Of a stretch of 7,736 nucleotides of DNA, positions 1 to 6,195 are shown piece by piece. The notes under the pieces are model-generated. The model had not been told where the DNA came from. It did no database searches and was given only the letters and a program-made list of their open reading frames with translations. Numbering within the stretch: position 1 is the stretch's first letter; the number at the start of each line of letters is the position of its first letter. The position numbers and the translations under genes are program-made. The DNA is from Bacteroidales bacterium UBA1205 (GTDB lineage Bacteria > Bacteroidota > Bacteroidia > Bacteroidales > WCHB1-69): assembly GCA_002309615.1 (NCBI GenBank), contig DBXT01000038.1, positions 1 through 7,736 of the forward strand, given 5' to 3'.

Positions 1-2
1 AT

Positions 3-572
3 GATGTAGCACGTTTCAACAATCCTTTAAGCGAAGATGTAGTAGAAGATAACATTCGTTTTAGCATGGCAGGTGGCGGAGCGTTAATTGGTATGGAATT
101 CACCGGCGGAAATCGTAAACTGCGTTTCACCGGAGGATTAAGTTTGATGTATTCTTTCGGAGGTGGCAGTATGTTGTTTAAATATGGTAACGCCACCACG
201 GCTGCTAATCAAAAACCGACATGTATTCAACTGATATCTGATTCTTTAAATGATTATACTTCTAATGGAGATATCACCTATGCTCGTCCTATTAAACGCT
301 ATACCTCAGGAGTAGAACACGGGATAGGCATTATGTGTGATTTGGGAATAGAATGGTTCTTTGCAGAACGCTTGTCTTTGGGTGCTAATGTAACATTTGC
401 TCCGATAGTAGTAGCATTCCAACCGCAAACATATATCATATACGAAGGCTATTCTCAAGCACAAGGTGCTACTGTGGAATACAATAAATTAATCAGTCCG
501 GGAAGTACTACTTTACTTTATGGAACCGAAAATTTAGGTTTGGTACTCTCCTTACATTACTATTTGAAATAA
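3..572 (+). CDS. C-terminal part of a probable outer-membrane beta-barrel protein (5' end outside window)
   Basis: The reading frame is open from base 3 (first complete codon GAT) with no stop before the internal ATG at 66, so the gene almost certainly begins left of the window; 189 codons are visible. The visible protein alternates polar and hydrophobic/aromatic residues in short Gly-rich strands (GGLSLMYSFGGGSM, ERLSLGANVTFAPIVVAF) and ends with the strand LGLVLSLHYYLK. An aromatic-rich last strand is typical of barrels inserted by the Bam machinery. Between the strands lie longer polar loops (about residues 60-100 of the visible part), as expected for extracellular loops. The stop is 6 bases before the next gene, so the two are probably co-transcribed. 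No specific substrate or family can be named; a general outer-membrane beta-barrel or porin-like protein is the best reading. That it is coding is very likely; the barrel assignment is moderate. Confidence 0.75.
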   Translation, partial: DVARFNNPLSEDVVEDNIRFSMAGGGALIGMEFTGGNRKLRFTGGLSLMYSFGGGSMLFKYGNATTAANQKPTCIQLISDSLNDYTSNGDITYARPIKRYTSGVEHGIGIMCDLGIEWFFAERLSLGANVTFAPIVVAFQPQTYIIYEGYSQAQGATVEYNKLISPGSTTLLYGTENLGLVLSLHYYLK

Positions 573-578
573 CAGGAA

Positions 579-2051
579 ATGAAAAAGTTGGCAATACTAT
601 GCTTGACACTATTTATAGTAAATGGTACTCAAGCACAAATATTTGATAAGTTGAAGAATGCGGTTAGTAAAGGAAGTTCTACAACTTCAACAAATTCTAC
701 TACTGCCACTTCAACAGCAAATAAATTGTTGAATAGTGTAAATTCCAATTTAAGCACCAAACCGGTAGATAACAATGTAAAACCATCCATGGGTGGCAAA
801 ACCTACTATGTAAGTGCAGAAACAGGCTCCAATCGCAACGAAGGAACTGATAAAACGGCTCCGTTAAAAGATTTGCAAAAAGCGATAGATATAGCCTCAA
901 ATGGTTCTGTTATTTGTGTAGCTCAAGGCAATTATTTAGGAAAACTCAATTGTGGTTACATTGAAATCACCGACAAATATCTTTCGGTAGTAGGTGGGTA
1001 TAATGATAATTTTTCTGAACGAAATCCCATTAAATACATTACCTGTATCCAACCTACTCATGAGCAAGACGGCACAAACGGGTCAAGAGGTTATTTTACT
1101 ATTAATGTAAAAGGCAATCGCTCTGGTTTGATTTTGATAGATGGTTTTTGCTTGGATATGGGTTTGCAGAACAATTATAAGGCTGCCAACACCAGCGATC
1201 CCGCTTTCGGATGTCCTCCGGGTTGTGAAACAGGTCTTATTTTGGAAACCAGCCAAGGAAATATTGCCCACCAACTCATGAAAGGCAATGTGGAAGGTCA
1301 TTTGGTAGTGCGAAATTGTGTTTTTGTCAATGGAGACTATTTCGGCATACAGATGAACAATATAGGTGGTGCTTGGGAAATTTATAACAATGTTTTTGTA
1401 TCCAATCTATTTGCTGCTTGTTGTATAGATGGTTGGAATAAAGAAGCAAATCAATCCTATGTAGATTTCCATCATAATACAGTATTGTTTTCTTGGTGCC
1501 GTACCAAATTAATGGAAGACATGGGATATGGATATTGTTTCCGCTCCAATGTAGATAGTGATGTTCATCACAATATTTTCGGATGTAGCAACTATGCTGC
1601 CATGGAACGTACGCACGCTAATTCAAATAAAGAAATTGAAGCAAAACGTAAAACATCGGCATACGATAATCGTTTTTTCATGAATCGTTGCGATTTGTTG
1701 TTGCCTGCTCCCGGTGGCGGAACGTGGACATACGTAAAAGCCAGCCAATTCGAAGATGTTGAACAATTGGTAAAATATGAAAACAATGCAGAATTGTCAC
1801 AAAGCAGTAGTTTTATGAAAGCTATAGACGAAGCATATTTGAAAGGTTTTGCACAGATCAAGAAAATGGAATCTTCTTCTTTTGACAGAAATTCCGCTGC
1901 CAATCAATATCGCCAAGCTCATGGTTTGAATATGCAGGGTACTGAAATAGTAAGAGTATCTATGTATGGAAATAGGTACAACATGGAAAAAACCTTTCAA
2001 CTTTTCGGAGCCGAAAAAGGCTATGGAGCACAAATTCCCGCATTGAATTGA
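579..2051 (+). CDS. Secreted right-handed parallel beta-helix protein (DUF1565/pectate-lyase-like fold)
   Basis: A 490-residue protein with an N-terminal signal peptide (Lys-Lys, a hydrophobic core, then TQA-Q near residues 17-20), so it is exported to the periplasm or beyond. Residues 21-70 form a Ser/Thr/Asn-rich linker starting IFDKLKNAVSKG, a common arrangement in Bacteroidota secreted proteins. Residues 76-105 (YYVSAETGSNRNEGTDKTAP, then LQKAI) match the start of DUF1565-type beta-helix domains. Rungs follow at about 180-335, seen as repeated short strands with Asn turns (VVRNCVFVNGD, WEIYNNVFVSN, VDFHHNTVLFS, VHHNIFGCSN). The Cys content is high (residues 207, 211, 247, 281, 282, 307, 320, 336, 371), so disulfides are possible. 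Such folds occur in polysaccharide lyases and in surface adhesins, but no catalytic motif could be assigned. ATG 579 is preceded by a weak AGGA at 574-577 and lies 6 bases after the barrel gene, suggesting one operon and possibly a shared surface role. Confidence 0.85.
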   Translation: MKKLAILCLTLFIVNGTQAQIFDKLKNAVSKGSSTTSTNSTTATSTANKLLNSVNSNLSTKPVDNNVKPSMGGKTYYVSAETGSNRNEGTDKTAPLKDLQKAIDIASNGSVICVAQGNYLGKLNCGYIEITDKYLSVVGGYNDNFSERNPIKYITCIQPTHEQDGTNGSRGYFTINVKGNRSGLILIDGFCLDMGLQNNYKAANTSDPAFGCPPGCETGLILETSQGNIAHQLMKGNVEGHLVVRNCVFVNGDYFGIQMNNIGGAWEIYNNVFVSNLFAACCIDGWNKEANQSYVDFHHNTVLFSWCRTKLMEDMGYGYCFRSNVDSDVHHNIFGCSNYAAMERTHANSNKEIEAKRKTSAYDNRFFMNRCDLLLPAPGGGTWTYVKASQFEDVEQLVKYENNAELSQSSSFMKAIDEAYLKGFAQIKKMESSSFDRNSAANQYRQAHGLNMQGTEIVRVSMYGNRYNMEKTFQLFGAEKGYGAQIPALN

Positions 2052-2076
2052 AATAGGTAATAAATATCACCTATAT

Positions 2077-2120
2077 ATAAAAAATAAGCGATTGTCTAAA
2101 CAATCGCTTATTTTTTATTG
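2077..2120 (+). terminator. Rho-independent terminator of the beta-helix gene
   Basis: A perfect stem of at least 14 bp (2081-2094 AAAATAAGCGATTG with 2101-2114) encloses a 6-base TCTAAA loop and can extend through A-T pairs to about 2077/2118. The 3' arm runs into a T-rich tract. It lies 26 bases after the stop of the beta-helix gene. The A-rich 5' flank means it could also act on the opposite strand. Confidence 0.85.
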
Positions 2121-2157
2121 TAAATTTTACCTTTATTATTAGAATAGAAGCATGCTT

Positions 2158-2193
2158 GTTTTCAATAACAACTACTATCTATTAATTGAAAAC
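2158..2193. repeat. 9-bp inverted repeat between the two terminators
   Basis: GTTTTCAAT at 2158-2166 is the reverse complement of ATTGAAAAC at 2185-2193, with an 18-base A/T-rich loop. It sits between the two convergent terminators and abuts the second one. It could be an operator or a weak extra hairpin. In DNA this A/T-rich it may be chance. Confidence 0.3.
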
Positions 2194-2223
2194 AAAAAAG
2201 ACGGTTATACAACCGTCTTTTTT
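2194..2223 (-). terminator. Rho-independent terminator of the BIG2 lipoprotein gene
   Basis: A perfect 13-bp stem (2194-2206 AAAAAAGACGGTT with 2211-2223) has a 4-base ATAC loop. Read on the minus strand, it lies 17 bases beyond the stop codon of the lipoprotein gene and ends in six Ts, the classic intrinsic terminator layout. The symmetrical A/T flanks mean it probably also stops plus-strand transcription, making this a bidirectional barrier between convergent genes. Confidence 0.85.
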
Positions 2224-2240
2224 ATTTTATAATCTTATAC

Positions 2241-4616
2241 TTATTCTACTACAAAGTCTACCGCACTGTATTTACAATTATTGAATCGGGCGTATAGCGT
2301 TCCGTTTTTGTAAACCTTGCCGGCATCGTATATATAATAATCGCTATTATAAAGGGCAATTTTGGCAGTATAACTTACTGTTCCTGATGGAAGAATGGTG
2401 GTATTGTTCTTTGTTACACTTCCATCCCAACGAACAGCATACAAATTGCCGGAATTGTCAAAAACAGCGTCACATATTATTGTAGTTCCATATTGTGTAA
2501 TAGAAGTTGCTCCTTCATTTTTTAAGCACAAAAGACTACTTCCTTGGTTTGCAAAGAAATATACGCTATTGTCGGTAGAATTATACGCTTTACAAAACAA
2601 CCGTAATTGATTACTTCCGTCATAATTGTACGTATTCTTTACTACATTATTGAGGCAAGTTTTAATATATTGGGTTTGGTGTACCCAAGCGGTATAGATT
2701 GAACCACTCGAAGATATTCCTATTAAACCCTCTTTTTCAATACTATAATTTCCAAAATTATATGTCTTTATCGGCATTCTTGCATAAACTCTGGACAATT
2801 TATTGGTAGAGAGATTGTAAGAATAAACACTAGCATCAGAATCCATATAATTATGAGTGATAGTCATATATATTTTTCCGGAATACATATAGTAATCACC
2901 TAAATTCATAGCTCCGCCAACATTGCCGTGATCTATTGAGTCCATAAGGATATTGTTTCTATATACGGCTATATTATTGTAATAAGAAATAACATGTTCA
3001 CGCCTGATAGTATAGCAATATCCATTGTACCGAATCATTCTTTCCGCACTGGAAGACGGCGTCAAATAGAGTTCGTCATTTCTATAAATTTTACTACCGT
3101 CAAATATCCATAATTTTCTACTATCTACCGTAACCGTGCATTGAGCGGTGGAATTTCCGATGGCGGCGGTAATGACGGCAGTACCTGCGGCTACGGCAGT
3201 CACTATGCCGTTGCTGACAGTTGCAACCGAGGTGTTGGAACTGCTCCATGTGATTGAACTTGCCGCCGATGACGGATTAACAGTAGCCCTAAGCGTATCT
3301 TTGGTGCCGGTTAGCATAGGTCCTATACTTGTTTTATTAAGTGTTATTAAAGCTGCAACAATATTTACAGTGCAGGTGGCAGTACGTTTGTCGTGCAGTT
3401 TGGCAGTTATCACAGCCGTTCCTGATGTCAGATTGCCTGATGTAACCACCCCTTTGCTGTTGACAGTAGCTACAGAGGTGTTGGAAGATGACCATGTTAC
3501 CAAAGAACTATCTTTAGCAGGAGATGTGGAGTATGTTAATTGTTTTGATGTATTCTTTAATAATGAGATAGTATTAGGAGATATGTTTATATTTGTAGAA
3601 GCTATGGATACCGTGCATTTTGCCGTTACTTCTTTGTAAGTAGCCGTAACAACACCTTTGCCCGGATTGTGTTTTAAGGTAATATTACCATTACTACCTG
3701 CTATGATAGAATCGGAGGTGGATGTCCATACAACGGAATTTTCTGCACTTGCCGGTCTTATGGTATAAGGAAGTTTAAAAGTACGACATTCATAAATGCT
3801 GACTGTAGCAGGAATAGTAATAATGGCACTGGCTACATGAATATTGCATTTGGCTTCTGACTGCCCCACTTTGGCGCTAATCACCACATCTCCTTTGGCA
3901 ATGGCTGTCACCTTTCCTGTACTGTCCACTTTTGCCACAGCGGTATTGGAGGATGTCCATTTGATAAAAGAGGTGGATATGGAAGGCGTGGTGGTAGCCG
4001 TTAATTGCATTTTGTCTTCTACTGCTAAGGTGTCTTTTGTTTTGTTTAAACTGATGGTGGTTGATTTAACGGTTATCTTACAAGTCCCCGTAATGTCTTT
4101 ATGGGTGGCGGTAATAGTGGCAGTGCCTTCTGCCATAGCGGTAATAGTACCGTTTTCGCTTACTTTTACTATATTATTGTCCGATGACGCCCATGTAAGT
4201 TTAGGATGTAGAAAACTGGGCTTTAAGCTATAGGTCAGTTTTTCACTTTGTCCTACATTTATCGTTTTGCTTGCATCGGTAAAAGTGATACTTTGCAAGG
4301 TGGTAGTGGCGTCGTAAACCGTTACTAAACAATTGGCGGATTTGTCACCAGCCTGGGCGGTGATGGTACATTCGCCAATATCTTTGGATTGTACAATGCC
4401 GTTATCGTTGACGGTGGCTACAAAGGTATTGCTGGATGTCCATGTTAATTGTTTTGCTGCACTTTTTGGTACTACTACCGCCTTTAGTTGGTAGGTTTCA
4501 TGATTGTCAGCATTGAGTTCTATCTCTTCCGGAGAGATTGTCACGCTTTCCACTTTCTTAGTACATCCTATAAGAACAAGGGATGAAATAATGATTAACA
4601 AATATAATTTCTTCAT
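2241..4616 (-). CDS. Surface lipoprotein with six tandem BIG2 (Ig-like) domains and a C-terminal propeller-like region
   Basis: A 791-residue protein from the chosen start. It has a lipoprotein signal (MKKLYLLIIISSLVLIGC; lipobox LIGC with Cys at 18), so it should be lipid-anchored. Six BIG2-type domains of about 80 residues follow at roughly 22-106, 107-187, 188-264, 265-341, 342-422 and 423-501. Most carry the core signature W-[TSA]-S-S-[ND]...V..V, then G..TA...G...ITA and a Cys-x-[VI]-x-[VI] closing strand; the fourth (WTSTSDSI) is the most divergent. Residues 502-791 are Tyr/Asn/Gly/Ser-rich with recurring elements such as SKIYRNDELY, AVYRNNILM and GKVYKNGTLY, suggesting a beta-propeller-like display domain, but no family was recognised. 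An upstream in-frame ATG at 4634 would add MVKLFF ahead of the signal peptide. The promoter element at 4637-4644 would put transcription start at about that codon, so the Met at 4616 is preferred. BIG2 proteins are usually surface-exposed in adhesion or scaffolding; no ligand is evident. It is monocistronic and convergent with the genes on its left. Confidence 0.88.
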   Translation of the reverse strand: MKKLYLLIIISSLVLIGCTKKVESVTISPEEIELNADNHETYQLKAVVVPKSAAKQLTWTSSNTFVATVNDNGIVQSKDIGECTITAQAGDKSANCLVTVYDATTTLQSITFTDASKTINVGQSEKLTYSLKPSFLHPKLTWASSDNNIVKVSENGTITAMAEGTATITATHKDITGTCKITVKSTTISLNKTKDTLAVEDKMQLTATTTPSISTSFIKWTSSNTAVAKVDSTGKVTAIAKGDVVISAKVGQSEAKCNIHVASAIITIPATVSIYECRTFKLPYTIRPASAENSVVWTSTSDSIIAGSNGNITLKHNPGKGVVTATYKEVTAKCTVSIASTNINISPNTISLLKNTSKQLTYSTSPAKDSSLVTWSSSNTSVATVNSKGVVTSGNLTSGTAVITAKLHDKRTATCTVNIVAALITLNKTSIGPMLTGTKDTLRATVNPSSAASSITWSSSNTSVATVSNGIVTAVAAGTAVITAAIGNSTAQCTVTVDSRKLWIFDGSKIYRNDELYLTPSSSAERMIRYNGYCYTIRREHVISYYNNIAVYRNNILMDSIDHGNVGGAMNLGDYYMYSGKIYMTITHNYMDSDASVYSYNLSTNKLSRVYARMPIKTYNFGNYSIEKEGLIGISSSGSIYTAWVHQTQYIKTCLNNVVKNTYNYDGSNQLRLFCKAYNSTDNSVYFFANQGSSLLCLKNEGATSITQYGTTIICDAVFDNSGNLYAVRWDGSVTKNNTTILPSGTVSYTAKIALYNSDYYIYDAGKVYKNGTLYARFNNCKYSAVDFVVE
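3114..4553 (-). repeat. Tandem array of six BIG2-encoding repeats, about 240 bp each
   Basis: Six consecutive units encode the Ig-like domains of the lipoprotein. Most of the similarity is at protein level, but short identical DNA stretches survive, for example GAGGTGTTGGAA at 3229-3240 and again at 3475-3486, both at the V-A-T-V site after the SSNTS motif. The last two domains in the protein are the most alike (both WSSSNTSVATV), consistent with a more recent duplication at that end. Such arrays can gain or lose units by recombination. Confidence 0.8.
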
Positions 4617-4636
4617 AAAAAAAAGTTTTACCACTG

Positions 4637-4644
4637 CAAAATTA
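4637..4644 (-). promoter_or_regulatory. Bacteroidota-type -7 promoter element for the BIG2 lipoprotein gene
   Basis: On the minus strand these bases read TAATTTTG, matching the TAnnTTTG consensus of the Bacteroidota primary sigma factor. No good -33 TTG is present at 19-21 bases; TTA at a spacing of 22 is the nearest. Transcription would start near 4633, leaving a short 5' leader before the ATG at 4616. This argues against the ATG at 4634 as the start codon. Confidence 0.55.
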
Positions 4645-4750
4645 TCATTTTTTTAGATAAGCATTGTAAAAAATATTGTTTTTTTTATTTACCTCTAAAT
4701 TATATTCATTGCTGATAATGTCTATAACATAATTTTTTGAAAAAAATATT

Positions 4751-4781
4751 TTCCGCCATATAAAAAAATATTGTATTTTTG
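4751..4781 (+). promoter_or_regulatory. Bacteroidota-type promoter for the structured RNA and methyltransferase
   Basis: TATTTTTG at 4774-4781 is an exact TAnnTTTG -7 element. Exactly 20 bases upstream lies TTC (4751-4753, within TTTTC), one mismatch from the -33 TTG. Transcription should begin near 4785-4788. No other TAnnTTTG element was found between here and the methyltransferase start, so this is the best candidate promoter for both the RNA and the downstream gene. Confidence 0.6.
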
Positions 4782-4784
4782 CAA

Positions 4785-5041
4785 AAGTTTTTCACGCTTA
4801 TTGTAAACGGGAAAACAAGTTCTTTTTTTAACAAGCATTACTATTATTTCGCGTTCGAAAAGAAAAAAGCCTAGGAAACTGATTTCTATACGAAACGGAT
4901 AATGCTTCACGGATGTGCCTTTATAGGACTTCTTACTCATACCAATAGTTCTCACAATTAAGTGTGAACTTTCTAAGGTATGAGGCGGAGGTTCTTCCTA
5001 GGCTCCTTCGTGAACGCGAATAGAGGTTCACACCTTTTTTT
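4785..5041 (+). ncRNA. Candidate structured RNA / regulatory leader upstream of the methyltransferase
   Basis: This stretch has no convincing protein gene but holds long, perfect, nested inverted repeats. P1 pairs 4848-4856 (TTCGCGTTC) with 5012-5020. P2 pairs 4868-4877 (AGCCTAGGAA) with 4995-5004. P3 pairs 4936-4943 (CTCATACC) with 4977-4984. P4 is a hairpin, 4947-4955 with 4962-4970, containing one T-T mismatch and an AATTAA loop. A smaller stem pairs 4886-4890 (CTATA) with 4922-4926. P1 and P2 thus enclose a junction with two arms, about 173 bases in all, preceded by roughly 60 unpaired A/T-rich bases and followed by a T7 tract. The layout suggests either a stand-alone small RNA (a 6S-like long hairpin is one alternative) or a transcription attenuator for the methyltransferase, whose frame opens immediately after the T tract. 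I do not recognise a known RNA family. The pairings are seen directly; function is inferred. Confidence 0.6.
5010..5041 (+). terminator. Weak intrinsic terminator at the end of the leader RNA, possibly conditional
   Basis: GTGAAC at 5010-5015 pairs with GTTCAC at 5026-5031 across a 10-base loop, followed by ACC and seven Ts (5035-5041). A smaller alternative hairpin (5022-5027 with 5032-5037, TCAC loop) directly abuts the Ts. The 5' arm overlaps the P1 strand (5012-5020) of the upstream structure, so P1 and this hairpin cannot form together. Both versions are weak, so partial read-through into the methyltransferase gene is plausible. Confidence 0.5.
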
Positions 5042-5054
5042 ATGTCCGTAGTGA

Positions 5055-5080
5055 TTGATAGTTATGCACAAAACTATCAG
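5055..5080 (+). promoter_or_regulatory. Hairpin just upstream of the preferred methyltransferase start codon
   Basis: TGATAGTT at 5056-5063 pairs perfectly with AACTATCA at 5072-5079, extendable by a T-G wobble, with an 8-base loop. It ends four bases before the ATG at 5084. It could influence translation initiation or serve as an operator-like palindrome. If translation begins at 5042 instead, this would be coding sequence and the pairing incidental. Confidence 0.35.
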
Positions 5081-5083
5081 TCT

Positions 5084-6145
5084 ATGGCACAAAATGATTT
5101 AACACAGGCAAAAAAAGCAAAAAATGACGAGTTTTACACCCAGTGGGCGGATATAGAAAAAGAAATTATGGCGTATTTGGATTACAATCCAAATGTTTTT
5201 AGAGATAAAACCATACTTTTGCCATGTGACGACCCCGAATGGAGCAATTTTACCAAATTTTTTGTACAAAATTTTGAGGTTTTCGGGCTGAAAAAGTTGA
5301 TTTCCACCAGCTATGCCGCTGAAAGCAAGAAAATAAAACTATGGCAACCCACTTTGTTTGAAACGGAAAATCCCAATTACGATGCCGATAAAAGTCGTAC
5401 CAACGGCAAAATTTTCACCCTTGACCACGATACCAACCAAAACGGCAAAATAGATATTGATGACTTGCAATGGCAATATTTGGAAGGGGACGGCGACTTT
5501 AGAAGCCTTGAAGTAAAACGTCTCCGTGATGAATCCGATATGATAATTACCAATCCACCATTTTCTTTATTTAAAGAGTTTTTAGAGTGGGTTTTAGAAG
5601 ATGGTAAACAGTTTTTAATGATAGGCAATATCAATTGTTTGACATATAAAGAGGTTTTTTCAAAAATAAAAGAGAATAAAATATGGTTAGGAACCGGTAT
5701 GGGGCGGTGGATTTCCGGATTTATTGTTCCTGAAAGTTACGAACTTTATGGATCAGAAGCAAGAATAGAAAATGGTAACAGAATAGTTGCTACAAATAAT
5801 TGTTTGTGGTTAACAAATATTGACCATGGGAAAAGACATCAACCCTTGCAATTAATGACTATGGCAGATAATATCAAACACAGCAAGCACAAAGAAGTGA
5901 GGGGAAATGGCTATCAAAAATATGATAATTATGATGCAATAGAGGTTCCTTTCACGGATGCAATTCCCTGCGACTACGATGGGTTCATGGGTGTTCCTAT
6001 AACTTTTTTAGACAAATATAATCCAGCCCAGTTTGAAATAGTGGGTTCTTTGATAACCAACAATCCCGATAGTTATAGTTTTGGAGTTCCTTATGTGAAT
6101 GGGAAAAAGGTTTATGCTCGTATCCTCATTCATCGCAAAAAATAA
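5084..6145 (+). CDS. EcoRI-family adenine-N6 DNA methyltransferase
   Basis: Transfers a methyl group from S-adenosylmethionine to adenine in a specific DNA site. The 353-residue protein (from ATG 5084) resembles M.EcoRI along its length: KKAKNDEFYTQ at 10-20, LLPCDDPEWSNF at 45-56 (putative cofactor region), GDGDFRS at 135-141, catalytic NPPF at 157-160 followed by SLFKEF, GRWISGFIVPE at 207-217, NNCLWLTN at 238-245, KYDNYDAIEVP at 279-289 and MGVPITFLDKYNP at 302-314. M.EcoRI is about 326 residues; the surplus lies mainly around 80-133 and includes an EF-hand-like loop at 116-127. The frame is open back to ATG 5042, adding 14 residues (MSVVIDSYAQNYQS) unlike the family and abutting the terminator T tract; 5084 is therefore preferred, although neither start has a clear ribosome site. 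It lies 50 bases upstream of a DUF262-HNH nuclease gene, implying a restriction-modification-like pair in which it protects self DNA. GAATTC as target is possible but unproven. Confidence 0.9.
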   Translation: MAQNDLTQAKKAKNDEFYTQWADIEKEIMAYLDYNPNVFRDKTILLPCDDPEWSNFTKFFVQNFEVFGLKKLISTSYAAESKKIKLWQPTLFETENPNYDADKSRTNGKIFTLDHDTNQNGKIDIDDLQWQYLEGDGDFRSLEVKRLRDESDMIITNPPFSLFKEFLEWVLEDGKQFLMIGNINCLTYKEVFSKIKENKIWLGTGMGRWISGFIVPESYELYGSEARIENGNRIVATNNCLWLTNIDHGKRHQPLQLMTMADNIKHSKHKEVRGNGYQKYDNYDAIEVPFTDAIPCDYDGFMGVPITFLDKYNPAQFEIVGSLITNNPDSYSFGVPYVNGKKVYARILIHRKK

Positions 6146-6195
6146 CATCATTGCTAAAAGAGTATAAATTAGAGAAATAATAAAACAATGTAAAT

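Larger units (their letters stand above)
4617..4784. other. A/T-rich divergent promoter region between the lipoprotein gene and the RNA leader
   Basis: No credible gene is seen here. The stretch is very A/T-rich with T and A runs and holds two oppositely directed -7-like elements (4637-4644 on minus, 4774-4781 on plus), so both flanking transcripts appear to start from it. No clear operator or palindrome was found between the two promoters. Confidence 0.6.

Noticed and set aside
3148..4233. Open frames on the plus strand inside the lipoprotein gene (3148-3639 and 3844-4233)
   Set aside because: They are antisense shadows of the BIG2 repeats: low-complexity Val/Ala/Leu-rich translations that repeat in step with the repeats, with no start signals.
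4566..4634. ATG 4634 as the lipoprotein start
   Set aside because: It would add MVKLFF before a standard MKKLYLL signal peptide, and the -7 element at 4637-4644 places the transcription start at about this codon.
4722..4955. A 77-codon frame on the minus strand across the leader region
   Set aside because: It is antisense to the structured RNA, is rich in Lys/Phe/Ile as expected of translated A/T-rich DNA, shows no recognisable domain, and its span is better explained by the nested inverted repeats and the plus-strand promoter.
4785..5041. The structured region as a retron, CRISPR-like or OMEGA (HEARO) guide RNA
   Set aside because: No reverse transcriptase, RuvC-containing or Cas protein is nearby, there are no spaced direct repeats, and the neighbouring HNH belongs to a DUF262 protein, not to an IscB/IsrB-type nuclease.
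4785..5041. The structured region as tmRNA or a group II intron end
   Set aside because: There is no CCA-type tRNA-like end and no domain V-like hairpin; the frame downstream is an intact methyltransferase, not a maturase.
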